Shown: piece after piece, positions 1 to 7,242 of the stretch | Layout of the letters: the number at the start of each line of letters is the position of its first letter | Numbering within the stretch: position 1 is the stretch's first letter | Assembly (NCBI GenBank): GCA_041287865.1 | Contig: JBGGMV010000117.1 | Location: 1 to 11,390, forward strand | Length of the DNA stretch: 11,390 nt | Direction: 5' to 3' | Source: JAPWJZ01 sp041287865 | GTDB taxonomy: Bacteria; Pseudomonadota; Alphaproteobacteria; Micavibrionales; UBA2020 | The notes under the pieces: generated by a model | What the model was told of the DNA's origin: nothing | What the model saw: the letters and a program-made list of their open reading frames with translations, nothing else | Database searches by the model: none | Made by a program: the position numbers and the translations under genes

Positions 1-175
1 GGCGGTCGACCATATCTGCCTGTTCAGCACGCCGGAACAATTGCAAAAACTGTTCCTCGACTGCGGGCTGAAGATCAAGAAGCAATTGATACGCCCCTAT
101 GAAGGCAAAACGGTCGAGGAAAGCCTGGCCGAGCTGCTGCCCATCAACGTCGCCTATTCGCTGGAAAAAGTATGA
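1..175 (+). CDS. 3' end of a truncated CDS, possibly SAM-dependent methyltransferase
   Basis: Reading from base 2, 57 codons stay open to a TGA at 173-175; the gene begins outside the window. The visible tail starts with the stretch VDHICLFSTPEQLQKLF, followed by a Cys-Gly-Leu-Lys-Ile turn. This resembles the 'HxxxFSpxxLxxLLxxaGF' segment near the C-terminus of many class I SAM-dependent methyltransferases. Too little is present to see a SAM-binding motif, so the family is a guess. Its stop codon overlaps the start of the next gene (ATGA), which implies co-transcription and translational coupling with the VOC protein. Codon use matches the downstream genes. That a coding end is present is well supported; the function is not. 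Confidence 0.6.
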   Translation, partial: AVDHICLFSTPEQLQKLFLDCGLKIKKQLIRPYEGKTVEESLAELLPINVAYSLEKV

Positions 176-588
176 AGCTGACAGGCCTCAAATTCCATCA
201 CCTGGGCCTTGCCGTGCGCAACGACAAGGAGGCGCTCACAATGCTGGACGCGCTCGGCTACACGCCGCACGAACGCGTTTTCGACCCGCACCAGAACGTT
301 TATGTGCGCCTGTGCACCGCAGAGGGCCAGCCGGCCATCGAGATCGTGCAGCCGGGCGAAACCGACAAAAGCCCCATCGACCCGCTGATCAGCAAATACA
401 ACGAGCTGATCTATCACACCTGCTATGAAACGCCCGACCTGGCGACGACGCTGCAAGAAATCGAGGGATCGGGGCTGCGCTATATGACGATAGCCGAACG
501 CAAGCCCGCCGCGCTATTTGGCGGCAGGCATGTGTCGTTCCACAAGGTCTTCGGCTGGGGCATTCTCGAACTGCTGGAAAGGAGCTGA
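172..588 (+). CDS. VOC-family (glyoxalase / methylmalonyl-CoA epimerase fold) protein
   Basis: The protein has 138 residues, the length of a single two-module vicinal-oxygen-chelate protein. The first module opens with FHHLGLAV (residues 8-15) and runs to AIEIV (55-59). The second opens with LIYHTCYE (79-86) and ends in GILELLE (130-136). H10, E57, H82 and E133 fall where methylmalonyl-CoA epimerases and glyoxalases place their metal ligands, so a metal-dependent enzyme is likely. The substrate cannot be read from sequence; epimerase, lyase and isomerase activities all occur in this fold. The ATG overlaps the stop of the preceding gene. Its own stop is two bases before pepN, so it sits in a tight operon. 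No signal peptide or membrane segment is visible, so it is probably cytoplasmic. Confidence 0.85.
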   Translation: MKLTGLKFHHLGLAVRNDKEALTMLDALGYTPHERVFDPHQNVYVRLCTAEGQPAIEIVQPGETDKSPIDPLISKYNELIYHTCYETPDLATTLQEIEGSGLRYMTIAERKPAALFGGRHVSFHKVFGWGILELLERS

Positions 589-590
589 CC

Positions 591-3194
591 ATGGCACGCA
601 CCGAAAACGCGCCGCAACCGAAATTCCTGAAAGACTATAAAAAACCCGATTTCAGTATCGGCAACGTGAGCCTGCTGTTCGACATATACAACGGCCGCAC
701 CATTGTCACTGCGAAAACGGTTTTCGAACGCACCAACAAGGACGCGAAAAACCTAGTGCTCGACGGACAGGATCTTGTGCTCAAGGGCCTGTCGCTGGAT
801 GGCGAAGCGCTGTCGCAAAACCGCTATACGGTCGATGACACCTCGCTGACCGTGCTCGATGTGCCGGACAGCTTCACGCTGGAAACCGTGACGGAAATCT
901 ATCCCGAGAAGAACACGGCACTTGAGGGGTTATACAGCTCCAGCGGCAATTACTGCACGCAGATGGAACCCGAAGGTTTCCGCAAGGTCACCTACTACCT
1001 CGACCGTTCAGACGTGATGACGACCTTCGTCACGCGCATACAGGCCGACAAGAAAGCCTGCCCCGTGCTGCTGTCGAACGGCAATTGCATCGAAAAAGGG
1101 GACCTGCCGGGCGGGCGGCATTTCGCGGTATGGGATGATCCTTTCCACAAGCCTTGCTACCTTTTCGCGCTCGTGGCGGGCGACCTTGCGCATATCCACG
1201 ACACCTTCCGCACCTCGTCGGGCAAGAACGTCGATCTTTACATCTACGTCAACCACGGCAACGAAGACAAATGCGCGCATGCCATGCAGTCGCTGAAACA
1301 TTCGATGAAGTGGGACGAGGATAAATACGGCCGCGAATACGACCTGAACATCTTCAACATCGTCGCCGTGAACGATTTCAATTTCGGCGCGATGGAGAAC
1401 AAGAGCCTTAACATCTTCAACTCGAAACTCATCCTCGCCAAGCCGGAAACGGCGACCGACGGCGATTACATGGCGATCGAGAGCGTCGTGGCGCATGAAT
1501 ATTTCCACAACTGGACAGGCAACCGCATCACCTGCCGCGACTGGTTCCAGCTGAGCCTCAAGGAAGGCTTGACCGTCTTCCGCGACCAGTGCTTCAGCAG
1601 CGACATGAATTCGCCCGATGTCTCGCGCATCGACGACGTCGAAGGCCTGCGCAACGCGCAGTTCGCCGAAGACGCAAGCCCCATGGCGCACCCCATCCGC
1701 CCCGACAACTATATCGAGATCAACAATTTCTATACCGCGACGGTCTACGAAAAAGGCGCGGAAGTCATCCGCATGATGCATACGCTGCTCGGCCCCGAAA
1801 ATTACCGCAAGGGCACGGATCTGTATTTCGAGCGCCACGATGGCCAGGCCGTCACCTGCGACGATTTCGTGCAGGCATTGCAGGATGCATCGGGCTTTGA
1901 CCTCTCCCAATTCCGCCTCTGGTATTCGCAGGCCGGCACGCCAAAACTGCAGGCCACGACGGCCTATGACGCCGATGCGAAAAAATTCACCCTGACGCTG
2001 GAACAGCACACGCCCGACACGCCCGGCCAGACGAAGAAAAAGCCGATGCTGATCCCCGTCTCGACCGGCCTGCTGGGCAAGAACGGCCGCGACCTGCTGC
2101 CCGAAAAAACGCGCGTGCTGCAGCTGAAAGAAACGAAGCAGCGCTTCACCTTCGACAATATCGCGGAAAAACCCGTGCCCTCGATCCTGCGCGGTTTCTC
2201 CGCCCCCGTGACGCTGACAAGCGACCTGACCGACGGCGACCTGCTGTTCCTGATGGCGAACGACAGTGACGGTTTCAACCGCTGGGACGCCGGGCAGACT
2301 TACCTGCAGCGCCTTGTCCTCGGCATGGCCGCCGGCCGCGTGAAGGAAGTGCCACAGGCCTGCCTCGACGCCTTCGGCGCGCTGCTCGACGACAAAAAGT
2401 CGGACAGGGCCCTGCTGGCAAAGGCGCTCTCCCTGCCCTCCGAAAATTACCTCGCGCAGCTGATGGAGGTCGTCGACGTCGACGGCCTGTACAACGCGCG
2501 CAAGGGCCTGATGGCCATCATCGGCCGCGCGCATTACAACCCGTTCCGCCACGTCTTCGACGACAACATGGACAACGGCGCCTATAGCGCGCTGCCCATC
2601 CCGATCGGCAAGCGCAGGCTGAAAAGCGCGGCGCTGCGCTACCTGCAGGCCGCCAACGAGGCCGAGGCCGTCAGCCTCGCCGCGCAGCAATACCGCGTCG
2701 CAAAGAACATGACGGATAAAGTCACCTCGCTGGCCGTGCTCAGCGACAGCCAGTCGCCCGAGCGCGACGCCGCCTTCGCCGATTTCTACGGCGCCTGGAA
2801 GGGCGATCCGCTGGTGCTGGACAAATGGTTCAGCCTGCAGGCGATCGCCGACAGGCAGGATTGCGTCGAAATGGTCACGCAGCTGACCGGCCACGCCGAC
2901 TTCACCTACAAAAACCCCAACCGCCTGCGCGCGCTGCTGGGCAGTTTCAGCAACGGCAACCAGAAGTGGTTCCACCGCAACGACGGCGCGGGTTACAGGC
3001 TGCTGGCCGATACGATTATCAAGGTCAATGGCATCAACCCTTCTACTGCCGCCCGGCTGCTGACGCCGCTGCGCCAGTGGCGGCGTTATGACACCTTGCG
3101 CAAGAGCTTGATGGAAAACGAACTAAAGCGCATACTGTCCGAGAAAGGCATCTCTAATGATGTCTATGAAATCGCCTCCAAGAGCCTGAGCTGA
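591..3194 (+). CDS. pepN: Aminopeptidase N (M1 family zinc metallopeptidase)
   Basis: PepN removes N-terminal amino acids from peptides in the cytoplasm, completing turnover of peptides released by ATP-dependent proteases. The product is 867 residues, close to the 870 of E. coli PepN. GAMEN, which binds the substrate N-terminus, lies at 266-270. The zinc site HEYFH lies at 302-306 with the third ligand E325, giving the HExxH-x18-E spacing of M1 enzymes. Y386 matches the catalytic tyrosine. All are offset by +5 from E. coli numbering. The region after about residue 450 fits the C-terminal beta-sandwich and helical domains of the bacterial PepN subfamily. The start is supported by AAAGGAG at 578-584, six bases before the ATG. 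The gene follows the VOC gene by two bases and precedes the methyltransferase-like gene by six, so it is in the same operon. It is intact, with no missing catalytic residue. Confidence 0.97.
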   Translation: MARTENAPQPKFLKDYKKPDFSIGNVSLLFDIYNGRTIVTAKTVFERTNKDAKNLVLDGQDLVLKGLSLDGEALSQNRYTVDDTSLTVLDVPDSFTLETVTEIYPEKNTALEGLYSSSGNYCTQMEPEGFRKVTYYLDRSDVMTTFVTRIQADKKACPVLLSNGNCIEKGDLPGGRHFAVWDDPFHKPCYLFALVAGDLAHIHDTFRTSSGKNVDLYIYVNHGNEDKCAHAMQSLKHSMKWDEDKYGREYDLNIFNIVAVNDFNFGAMENKSLNIFNSKLILAKPETATDGDYMAIESVVAHEYFHNWTGNRITCRDWFQLSLKEGLTVFRDQCFSSDMNSPDVSRIDDVEGLRNAQFAEDASPMAHPIRPDNYIEINNFYTATVYEKGAEVIRMMHTLLGPENYRKGTDLYFERHDGQAVTCDDFVQALQDASGFDLSQFRLWYSQAGTPKLQATTAYDADAKKFTLTLEQHTPDTPGQTKKKPMLIPVSTGLLGKNGRDLLPEKTRVLQLKETKQRFTFDNIAEKPVPSILRGFSAPVTLTSDLTDGDLLFLMANDSDGFNRWDAGQTYLQRLVLGMAAGRVKEVPQACLDAFGALLDDKKSDRALLAKALSLPSENYLAQLMEVVDVDGLYNARKGLMAIIGRAHYNPFRHVFDDNMDNGAYSALPIPIGKRRLKSAALRYLQAANEAEAVSLAAQQYRVAKNMTDKVTSLAVLSDSQSPERDAAFADFYGAWKGDPLVLDKWFSLQAIADRQDCVEMVTQLTGHADFTYKNPNRLRALLGSFSNGNQKWFHRNDGAGYRLLADTIIKVNGINPSTAARLLTPLRQWRRYDTLRKSLMENELKRILSEKGISNDVYEIASKSLS

Positions 3195-3200
3195 TGCCCG

Positions 3201-3944
3201 ATGGCCGACAAGAAACTGATAGATAAGTGCCGGATCTGCCAGAAAGCCTTCTTTCCCTTCCCGATGGGAGAAAAGAACGGCTATCTGCTTGAATCCTGCC
3301 GTGCCTGTGGTTCTGTCATGACGCGGCCGTGGGTGACGCAGGAAAACCTCGACAAGTTCTTTGGCGAGGTACAGCCCGTCGCCACCCACCTGATCGAGCC
3401 TGACATCGAAATCGCCATCAACGAAGGCCTCATTGCCAAGGCCTGCCCGGGCGAGCCGGCGGGCAAACGGTTCCTGGATATCGCCAGCCGGCAGGGCTAC
3501 GCCGTCATGGCGGCGAAGAACTTGGGTATGCAGCCGCTGGGCATATCCTCGCACGAGTTTTTCACCAAATTCGCGCAGGAAGTCTATTCGCCCGACCTTT
3601 TCAAGCATATCAGCCTGCAGGATTATGCCGCCTCCGACCCGCCCAAGGCTGATTTTATCCTTGCGCAGGAAACCTTTACCGAACAGCCCGATATCGAGAG
3701 TTATATGGCCGCCCTGTCGCGGGTTCTGGCGCCTAACGGCGTGATATATATCGAAGAAGCCGACGGCAACAGCTTCAACCTGCCCAAGCGCTTTTCCGAA
3801 TGGGCCTATGCCGAGCCGCCGCTGAACTTCGTCTATTATTCCAAGAAAGGCCTGACGGCCGTGCTCAACCGCCATGGCCTTGCGGTACAGAAAATGTTCT
3901 TTACTTGGAAACCCATGATGCGCATGGTTGTCGTCAAACAGTAA
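3201..3944 (+). CDS. Zinc-ribbon SAM-dependent methyltransferase-like protein
   Basis: The protein has 247 residues. The N-terminus carries CRIC (10-13) and CRAC (33-36), two CxxC pairs 19 residues apart, which form a probable zinc ribbon. The rest resembles a class I Rossmann methyltransferase: a motif-I-like strand FLDIASRQGY (91-100), a late LSRVLAPNGVIYIEEAD strand (172-188) and a final hydrophobic strand near 230. Motif I is weak, because the usual glycine-rich DxGxGxG is reduced to DIASRQG. Catalysis should therefore not be assumed. Proteins with an N-terminal zinc ribbon and this fold are common near sugar- or lipid-modification genes, but nothing adjacent fixes a substrate. It starts six bases after pepN and ends 20 bases before rnhB. 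No signal peptide is visible. Confidence 0.75.
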   Translation: MADKKLIDKCRICQKAFFPFPMGEKNGYLLESCRACGSVMTRPWVTQENLDKFFGEVQPVATHLIEPDIEIAINEGLIAKACPGEPAGKRFLDIASRQGYAVMAAKNLGMQPLGISSHEFFTKFAQEVYSPDLFKHISLQDYAASDPPKADFILAQETFTEQPDIESYMAALSRVLAPNGVIYIEEADGNSFNLPKRFSEWAYAEPPLNFVYYSKKGLTAVLNRHGLAVQKMFFTWKPMMRMVVVKQ

Positions 3945-3964
3945 ACCTGCTGACGCGGATACCC

Positions 3965-4582
3965 ATGGCTAAAGCCTCACGCCCCGATTTCACCTTTGAA
4001 GACGCCTATCAAGGCCTCGTCTGCGGCATTGACGAGGTCGGTCGCGGGCCTCTCGCGGGCCCTGTGGTGGCCGCTGCCGTCATCATCGACCGCGCCCGCA
4101 TGCCGCAAAAAATCCTCGATGCGATCAATGACAGCAAGAAACTAAGCGCTGAAAAAAGAGAATATTTATTCAAGCATTTACATGACTATTCTCATGTATC
4201 GCTTGCGGAATGCGACGCGCGAGAGATCGATGCGATCAACATCCTGCAAGCCTCTCTGATGGCCATGCGGAAGGCTTTCGAGGGGCTGCGGAACCACGCG
4301 CCGGTGGCGGCGCTGGTGGATGGTAACCAGAACCCGAAAATCACCGGTTGCAGGGTGCAAACCATCGTCAAAGGCGACGCAAAAAGCCTTTCCATCGCCG
4401 CCGCGTCGATCGTCGCCAAGCATTACCGTGATCAGTTGATGTGCAAGTACGCGATCGAGTTTCCACATTACGGATGGGAGACGAACGCAGGTTACGGCAC
4501 AGCGCAACACCTGAAAGCCATTGAAATCCATGGCATTACGCCGCTTCATCGCCTCAGCTTCGCGCCCATTGCTAATATGTAA
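3965..4582 (+). CDS. rnhB: Ribonuclease HII
   Basis: RNase HII cuts the RNA strand of RNA-DNA hybrids and incises at single ribonucleotides misincorporated in DNA, starting ribonucleotide excision repair. The product is 205 residues from the ATG at 3965, a normal length for the family. The signature GIDEVGRGPLAGPVVAAAV begins at residue 21. D23, E24, D119 (VDGN) and D138 (KGDAKS) sit where the four metal-binding carboxylates are expected. The conserved IAAASIVAKHYRD block follows. The frame is open upstream to an ATG at 3800, but that start would add 55 residues without family character and overlap the methyltransferase-like gene by 145 bases. I therefore chose 3965, although its ribosome binding site is weak. 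The ccrM gene follows after a 73-base gap. This rnhB-ccrM neighbourhood is, from memory, common in Alphaproteobacteria. Confidence 0.95.
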   Translation: MAKASRPDFTFEDAYQGLVCGIDEVGRGPLAGPVVAAAVIIDRARMPQKILDAINDSKKLSAEKREYLFKHLHDYSHVSLAECDAREIDAINILQASLMAMRKAFEGLRNHAPVAALVDGNQNPKITGCRVQTIVKGDAKSLSIAAASIVAKHYRDQLMCKYAIEFPHYGWETNAGYGTAQHLKAIEIHGITPLHRLSFAPIANM

Positions 4583-4607
4583 GATAAAGAACGTTTCGTA
4601 AACGACT

Positions 4608-4669
4608 GAATCTTTTGATTCTTTTTTGAAGATTTTTGTTGACGCGGAATCAAGGATGAATCATGATTC
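4608..4669 (+). promoter_or_regulatory. Cluster of five GANTC methylation sites in the ccrM leader
   Basis: GANTC occurs at 4608-4612 (GAATC), 4617-4621 (GATTC), 4647-4651 (GAATC), 4658-4662 (GAATC) and 4665-4669 (GATTC). My scan of the rest of the window found only nine more. The motif is the substrate of the adjacent methylase CcrM, and in Caulobacter the ccrM promoter is controlled by the methylation state of GANTC sites. The inference is that this leader senses its own enzyme. The last two sites overlap or follow the ATG at 4656. I could not place a convincing -35/-10 pair or a CtrA box here. Confidence 0.7.
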
Positions 4670-5810
4670 TCCTATGAAGACGCTTGAAAAAAACGGGCTA
4701 AGGCCCTCAAAACACGCACTCCCCCGCAACGAAATTCTTGCCGGGGACTGCATTGCAAACATGAAATCGCTGCCGGCACGGTCGATCGACCTGATATTCG
4801 CCGACCCGCCCTATAACCTGCAGCTGGGTGGCGATCTTCACCGTCCCAACAATACCCGCGTTAACGGGGTGGAAGACGATTGGGACAAGTTCAGCAACTT
4901 CGCAGCCTATGACAAATTCAGCATCGCCTGGCTGACCGAAGCCCGCCGCCTGTTGAAAGACGATGGCGCGATGTGGGTCATCGGCTCCTACCACAACATT
5001 TTCCGTATTGGCGCGCAGCTTCAGGACCTCGGCTTCTGGATCCTGAACGACGTCATCTGGCGCAAGACGAACCCCATGCCCAACTTCCGTGGCCGCAGGT
5101 TCACCAATGCCCATGAAACGTTAATTTGGGCCGCCAAGTCCGAAAGCGCCAAGTACCGTTTTAACTACGACGCCATGAAGGCCCTGAACGAGGACCTCCA
5201 GATGCGCAGCGACTGGACCATCCCCCTCTGCACGGGCCCCGAACGCCTGAAAAAGGGCGACGGCCAGAAAGCCCATCCGACGCAGAAACCGGAAGCCCTG
5301 CTCCACCGCGTTATCCTCTCCTCGACCGATATCGGCGATGTCGTCCTCGACCCCTTCTTCGGCACCGGCACGACGGGCGCAGTGGCCAAGAAACTGGGCC
5401 GCGACTTCATCGGCCTCGAGCGCGAGGAAGATTACATTATCCACGCCAAGAAACGCATCGACGCCATCAAGACCGGCGACGAAGCGATGCTGAAACCCAT
5501 CGAGAAGCGCGAAGAACCGCGCGTTCCCTTCGGGCAAGTCGTGGAACAAGGCCTGCTGGAACCCGGCACGGTGCTCTTCGACCATTCCCGCCGCTATTCG
5601 GCGCGCGTCAGGGCCGACGGCAACCTTGTCGCCCGCAACCATACCGGCGACCACAAGGGCTCGATCCACAAGGTCGGCGCCGCGCTTCAGGGACTGCCCT
5701 CCTGCAACGGCTGGACCTTCTGGCACTTCGAGAACAAAGGCAAAGTCTGGCCCATCGATGTGCTGCGCCAGGAAATCCGCTCGCAGATCGCGCCGCCAGT
5801 CACGCAATGA
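4656..5810 (+). CDS. ccrM: Cell-cycle-type GANTC adenine-N6 DNA methyltransferase (CcrM)
   Basis: CcrM methylates the adenine of GANTC on newly replicated DNA and so sets the timing of cell-cycle transcription in Alphaproteobacteria. The order is that of a beta-class N6 methylase. The catalytic DPPYNLQL begins at residue 50, and the SAM-binding DPFFGTGTTG lies at 232-241. From about residue 284 comes the C-terminal RAMA/CcrM DNA-recognition domain, with VPFGQVVEQGLLEPGTVLF and then NGWTFWHFE. From the ATG at 4656 the protein is 384 residues, slightly longer than Caulobacter CcrM (358). Other starts are a TTG at 4626 and an ATG at 4674. I prefer 4656 because GCGGA lies seven bases upstream, whereas 4674 has no well-placed ribosome binding site. 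No restriction gene lies nearby, so this is an orphan regulatory methylase. Its stop overlaps the start of the next gene. Confidence 0.95.
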   Translation: MNHDSPMKTLEKNGLRPSKHALPRNEILAGDCIANMKSLPARSIDLIFADPPYNLQLGGDLHRPNNTRVNGVEDDWDKFSNFAAYDKFSIAWLTEARRLLKDDGAMWVIGSYHNIFRIGAQLQDLGFWILNDVIWRKTNPMPNFRGRRFTNAHETLIWAAKSESAKYRFNYDAMKALNEDLQMRSDWTIPLCTGPERLKKGDGQKAHPTQKPEALLHRVILSSTDIGDVVLDPFFGTGTTGAVAKKLGRDFIGLEREEDYIIHAKKRIDAIKTGDEAMLKPIEKREEPRVPFGQVVEQGLLEPGTVLFDHSRRYSARVRADGNLVARNHTGDHKGSIHKVGAALQGLPSCNGWTFWHFENKGKVWPIDVLRQEIRSQIAPPVTQ

Positions 5811-6226
5811 GCAATATCGTCCGCGCCCTCGCACCGCTACTGTCGGTCATCGCCATCTTGATGATCGTCGCGGGCGCGGCGCTGGCGGGCTGCTTCGGCT
5901 ACGCGGCATGGCAAGTGCTCTATCATCCCGAGAAAGTCACCACCCTGACCTATATCCTCGGCAACATCTCAAGCCAGGCGGACATGCCCGCCCTCACCGC
6001 GACGCTGCCGACGGGACAGACGGCAGAATACCGCATTTCGCCCGCTATCAAGATGTTCGGCCTTGCTTATCTTTTCATCGCGGGCCTTGGCCTGCTGGTC
6101 AGCGTCGCGCGCTGCATGTCTGATATCGGCGTGCATATCATTAAAGTGCTGGCGCCTGCGCCCGCCGCCGTGAAGAAAAAACCCGCGCCTGTCGCAGCGC
6201 CCGTTGCGCCGCCTGCGGCTTTATAG
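5807..6226 (+). CDS. Small two-helix membrane protein of unknown function, coupled to ccrM
   Basis: The protein has 139 residues and I do not recognise the family. A hydrophobic segment at about 10-33 and another at about 84-102 predict two transmembrane helices. Between them lies a polar loop of about 50 residues. The tail from about 114 is rich in proline and alanine, with KKKPAPVAAPVAPPAAL at the end. Such tails are usually disordered. The start ATG lies in the ATGA overlap with the ccrM stop, so translation is probably coupled. A strong terminator follows 22 bases after its stop, making it the last gene of the unit. Overlap with ccrM and uniform codon use support a real gene. No catalytic motif is visible. 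A link to methylation is not implied by position alone. Confidence 0.8.
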   Translation: MSNIVRALAPLLSVIAILMIVAGAALAGCFGYAAWQVLYHPEKVTTLTYILGNISSQADMPALTATLPTGQTAEYRISPAIKMFGLAYLFIAGLGLLVSVARCMSDIGVHIIKVLAPAPAAVKKKPAPVAAPVAPPAAL

Positions 6227-6247
6227 AAGTTTCATCTCCGCAACTAA

Positions 6248-6283
6248 AGGGCGCCGGACCCCAAACCGGCGCCCTCATTTTTT
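6248..6283 (+). terminator. Intrinsic terminator after the pepN-rnhB-ccrM block
   Basis: GGGCGCCGG (6249-6257) pairs perfectly with CCGGCGCCC (6266-6274) around an eight-base loop. An outer A-T pair (6248/6275) extends the stem to ten. Six T residues follow at 6278-6283. This is a textbook rho-independent terminator on the plus strand, and it separates the block from the OmpA-like gene. Confidence 0.92.
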
Positions 6284-6329
6284 GTCGTCAGCTTTGTTTT
6301 TGCGCGGTTTTTCAGCTGTTTTCGCGTGA

Positions 6330-6362
6330 TTGTCACAGCATTGTAACGGGAACGTAACAGGA
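6330..6362 (+). promoter_or_regulatory. Phased heptamer repeats upstream of the OmpA-like gene
   Basis: Three heptamers recur every 11 bases: TTGTCAC (6330-6336), TTGTAAC (6341-6347) and ACGTAAC (6352-6358), separated by AGCA and GGGA and followed by AGGA. The last two units form a near-perfect 11-base tandem repeat (GTAACGGGAAC/GTAACAGGAAC at 6343-6364). Direct heptamers at 11-base pitch are the layout recognised by OmpR/PhoB-family winged-helix regulators, and TTGTCAC resembles half of a Pho box. They lie about 65 bases before the ATG at 6428, a plausible activator position. No clear -10 element was found, and the regulator cannot be identified from sequence. Confidence 0.5.
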
Positions 6363-6427
6363 ACCCCCTGCCGCAAAACTGCATTGGCCACCTGAGAGGT
6401 TATTGTTTTTAACGCATAGGTGACCAT

Positions 6428-7162
6428 ATGAAACGCAAGCAATTATTTATGTCGGTGACAGCGGCGGCTCTTTGCGCTGCTTTCATTTTCAACAGCAACC
6501 CTGCGCAAGCGCAGCAGGCTGAAGTGGGCTCCATCGCCTACCTTCCCTCGGCCTCGATCTACCAGATCGAACCGGCAGCGGGCGGCGACGTACAGGCCTC
6601 GATCGAAAAAGATCGCAGGCATTGGGCGCGCTTCTTCGAATACGAACACCGCGAACACTGCCAGTCCTATGTTCCGCCCCCCGCAGGCTGGACGTTCAAG
6701 AACTGCCAGCTGGAACGCGTAGGCGCGATGCAGGTGTCGCAGACCGTGACACAGATCGAGCCCGCTGCGGGCCCGACGACAATCGTCGAGTCCTATGAAC
6801 CGCGCCAGCACATGGTGTACTTCAACTTCGACCGTGACGATATCCGGCCCAGCGAGCAGCAGACCATCATCACTGCCGCCAGCGACATCCTCAACAGCCG
6901 CGCTTCGCTCGTGACTGTCGACGGCCACGCTGACGCCGCCGGCTCCAACGCCTACAACATGGACCTGTCGGCACGCCGTGCCCAGACCATCGAGAATGCG
7001 CTGGTCGCCAATGGCGTGAACCGCAGCATTATCGAAACCAAGCACCATGGCGAGGAAAACCTTGCTGTTCAAACACCTGACGGGGTGCCCGAACAGGCCA
7101 ACCGCCGCGCCAGCATAATTTTTGTGCCGACGGTTGGAACTAACCGCGACCTCAACATGTAG
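6428..7162 (+). CDS. Exported OmpA-domain (peptidoglycan-associated) protein
   Basis: The protein has 244 residues. A signal peptide at about 1-28 (basic KRK, hydrophobic core, ending PAQA) predicts export and cleavage near A28. There is no lipobox, so it is not an obvious lipoprotein. Residues 129-235 form an OmpA C-terminal domain: VYFNFDRDDIRP, then VDGHADAAGSNAYN and LSARRAQTIENAL. D169 and R184 keep the spacing of the OmpA residues that bind diaminopimelate (D271 and R286 in E. coli). It therefore probably attaches to peptidoglycan in the periplasm. The N-terminal half is too short for an eight-strand beta-barrel. It holds two cysteines, C78 and C93, that could form a disulphide, and QIEPAAG occurs twice (46-52, 109-115). 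AGGTGA at 6418-6423 serves as ribosome binding site. The gene stands alone between a terminator and a convergent region. Confidence 0.9.
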   Translation: MKRKQLFMSVTAAALCAAFIFNSNPAQAQQAEVGSIAYLPSASIYQIEPAAGGDVQASIEKDRRHWARFFEYEHREHCQSYVPPPAGWTFKNCQLERVGAMQVSQTVTQIEPAAGPTTIVESYEPRQHMVYFNFDRDDIRPSEQQTIITAASDILNSRASLVTVDGHADAAGSNAYNMDLSARRAQTIENALVANGVNRSIIETKHHGEENLAVQTPDGVPEQANRRASIIFVPTVGTNRDLNM

Positions 7163-7166
7163 GTAG

Positions 7167-7241
7167 AGTTGAATGCAGTATGATTTATTTTAATGCTGCA
7201 ATCATGGACCGGGAAGGGTGTCAAAACCCTTCCCCGGTCTT
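7167..7241 (+). repeat. Two-hairpin repeat element, copy A
   Basis: This element recurs as copy B at 7309. The opening 15 bases (AGTTGAATGCAGTAT) and a later 13-mer (ATGCTGCAATCAT, 7193-7205) are identical in both copies. TGCAGTAT (7174-7181) pairs with ATGCTGCA (7193-7200) around an 11-base loop, with one G-T pair. A second hairpin follows at 7207-7239. Differences from copy B are the first loop (11 bases against 4), three substitutions and one extra C. The copies may be duplicated small RNAs, a duplicated 3'-UTR, or instances of a dispersed repeat. Confidence 0.8.
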
Positions 7242-7242
7242 T
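7207..7242 (+). terminator. Terminator-like hairpin of copy A
   Basis: GACCGGGAAGGG (7207-7218) pairs with 7227-7239 across the eight-base loop TGTCAAAA, with one bulged C in the 3' arm. Only three T residues follow (7240-7242), so termination after the OmpA-like gene may be partial here. It is the first of two such hairpins downstream of that gene. Confidence 0.55.

Noticed and set aside
1008..2975. A 655-codon open frame on the minus strand opposite pepN
   Set aside because: It lies wholly inside pepN, which has all its catalytic motifs. Long antisense frames are expected in G+C-rich coding DNA, and its translation is low in recognisable motifs.
3800..3964. A 55-residue N-terminal extension of RNase HII
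   Set aside because: It overlaps the end of the methyltransferase-like gene, and the family signature normally begins about 20 residues from the start, as it does from the ATG at 3965.
4583..4655. A CtrA box in the ccrM leader
   Set aside because: CtrA control is expected from Caulobacter, but I find no TTAA-N7-TTAA-like pair in this gap.
4626..4655. A TTG start at 4626 for ccrM
   Set aside because: It has no ribosome binding site upstream, and the ten added residues are not family-like.
4626..5810. A restriction-modification system around the methylase
   Set aside because: No endonuclease or specificity gene is next to it, and the domain layout is that of the orphan CcrM methylase.
5121..5834. 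A 237-codon minus-strand frame opposite ccrM
   Set aside because: It is a shadow of the intact methylase gene, with no family signature or convincing start of its own.
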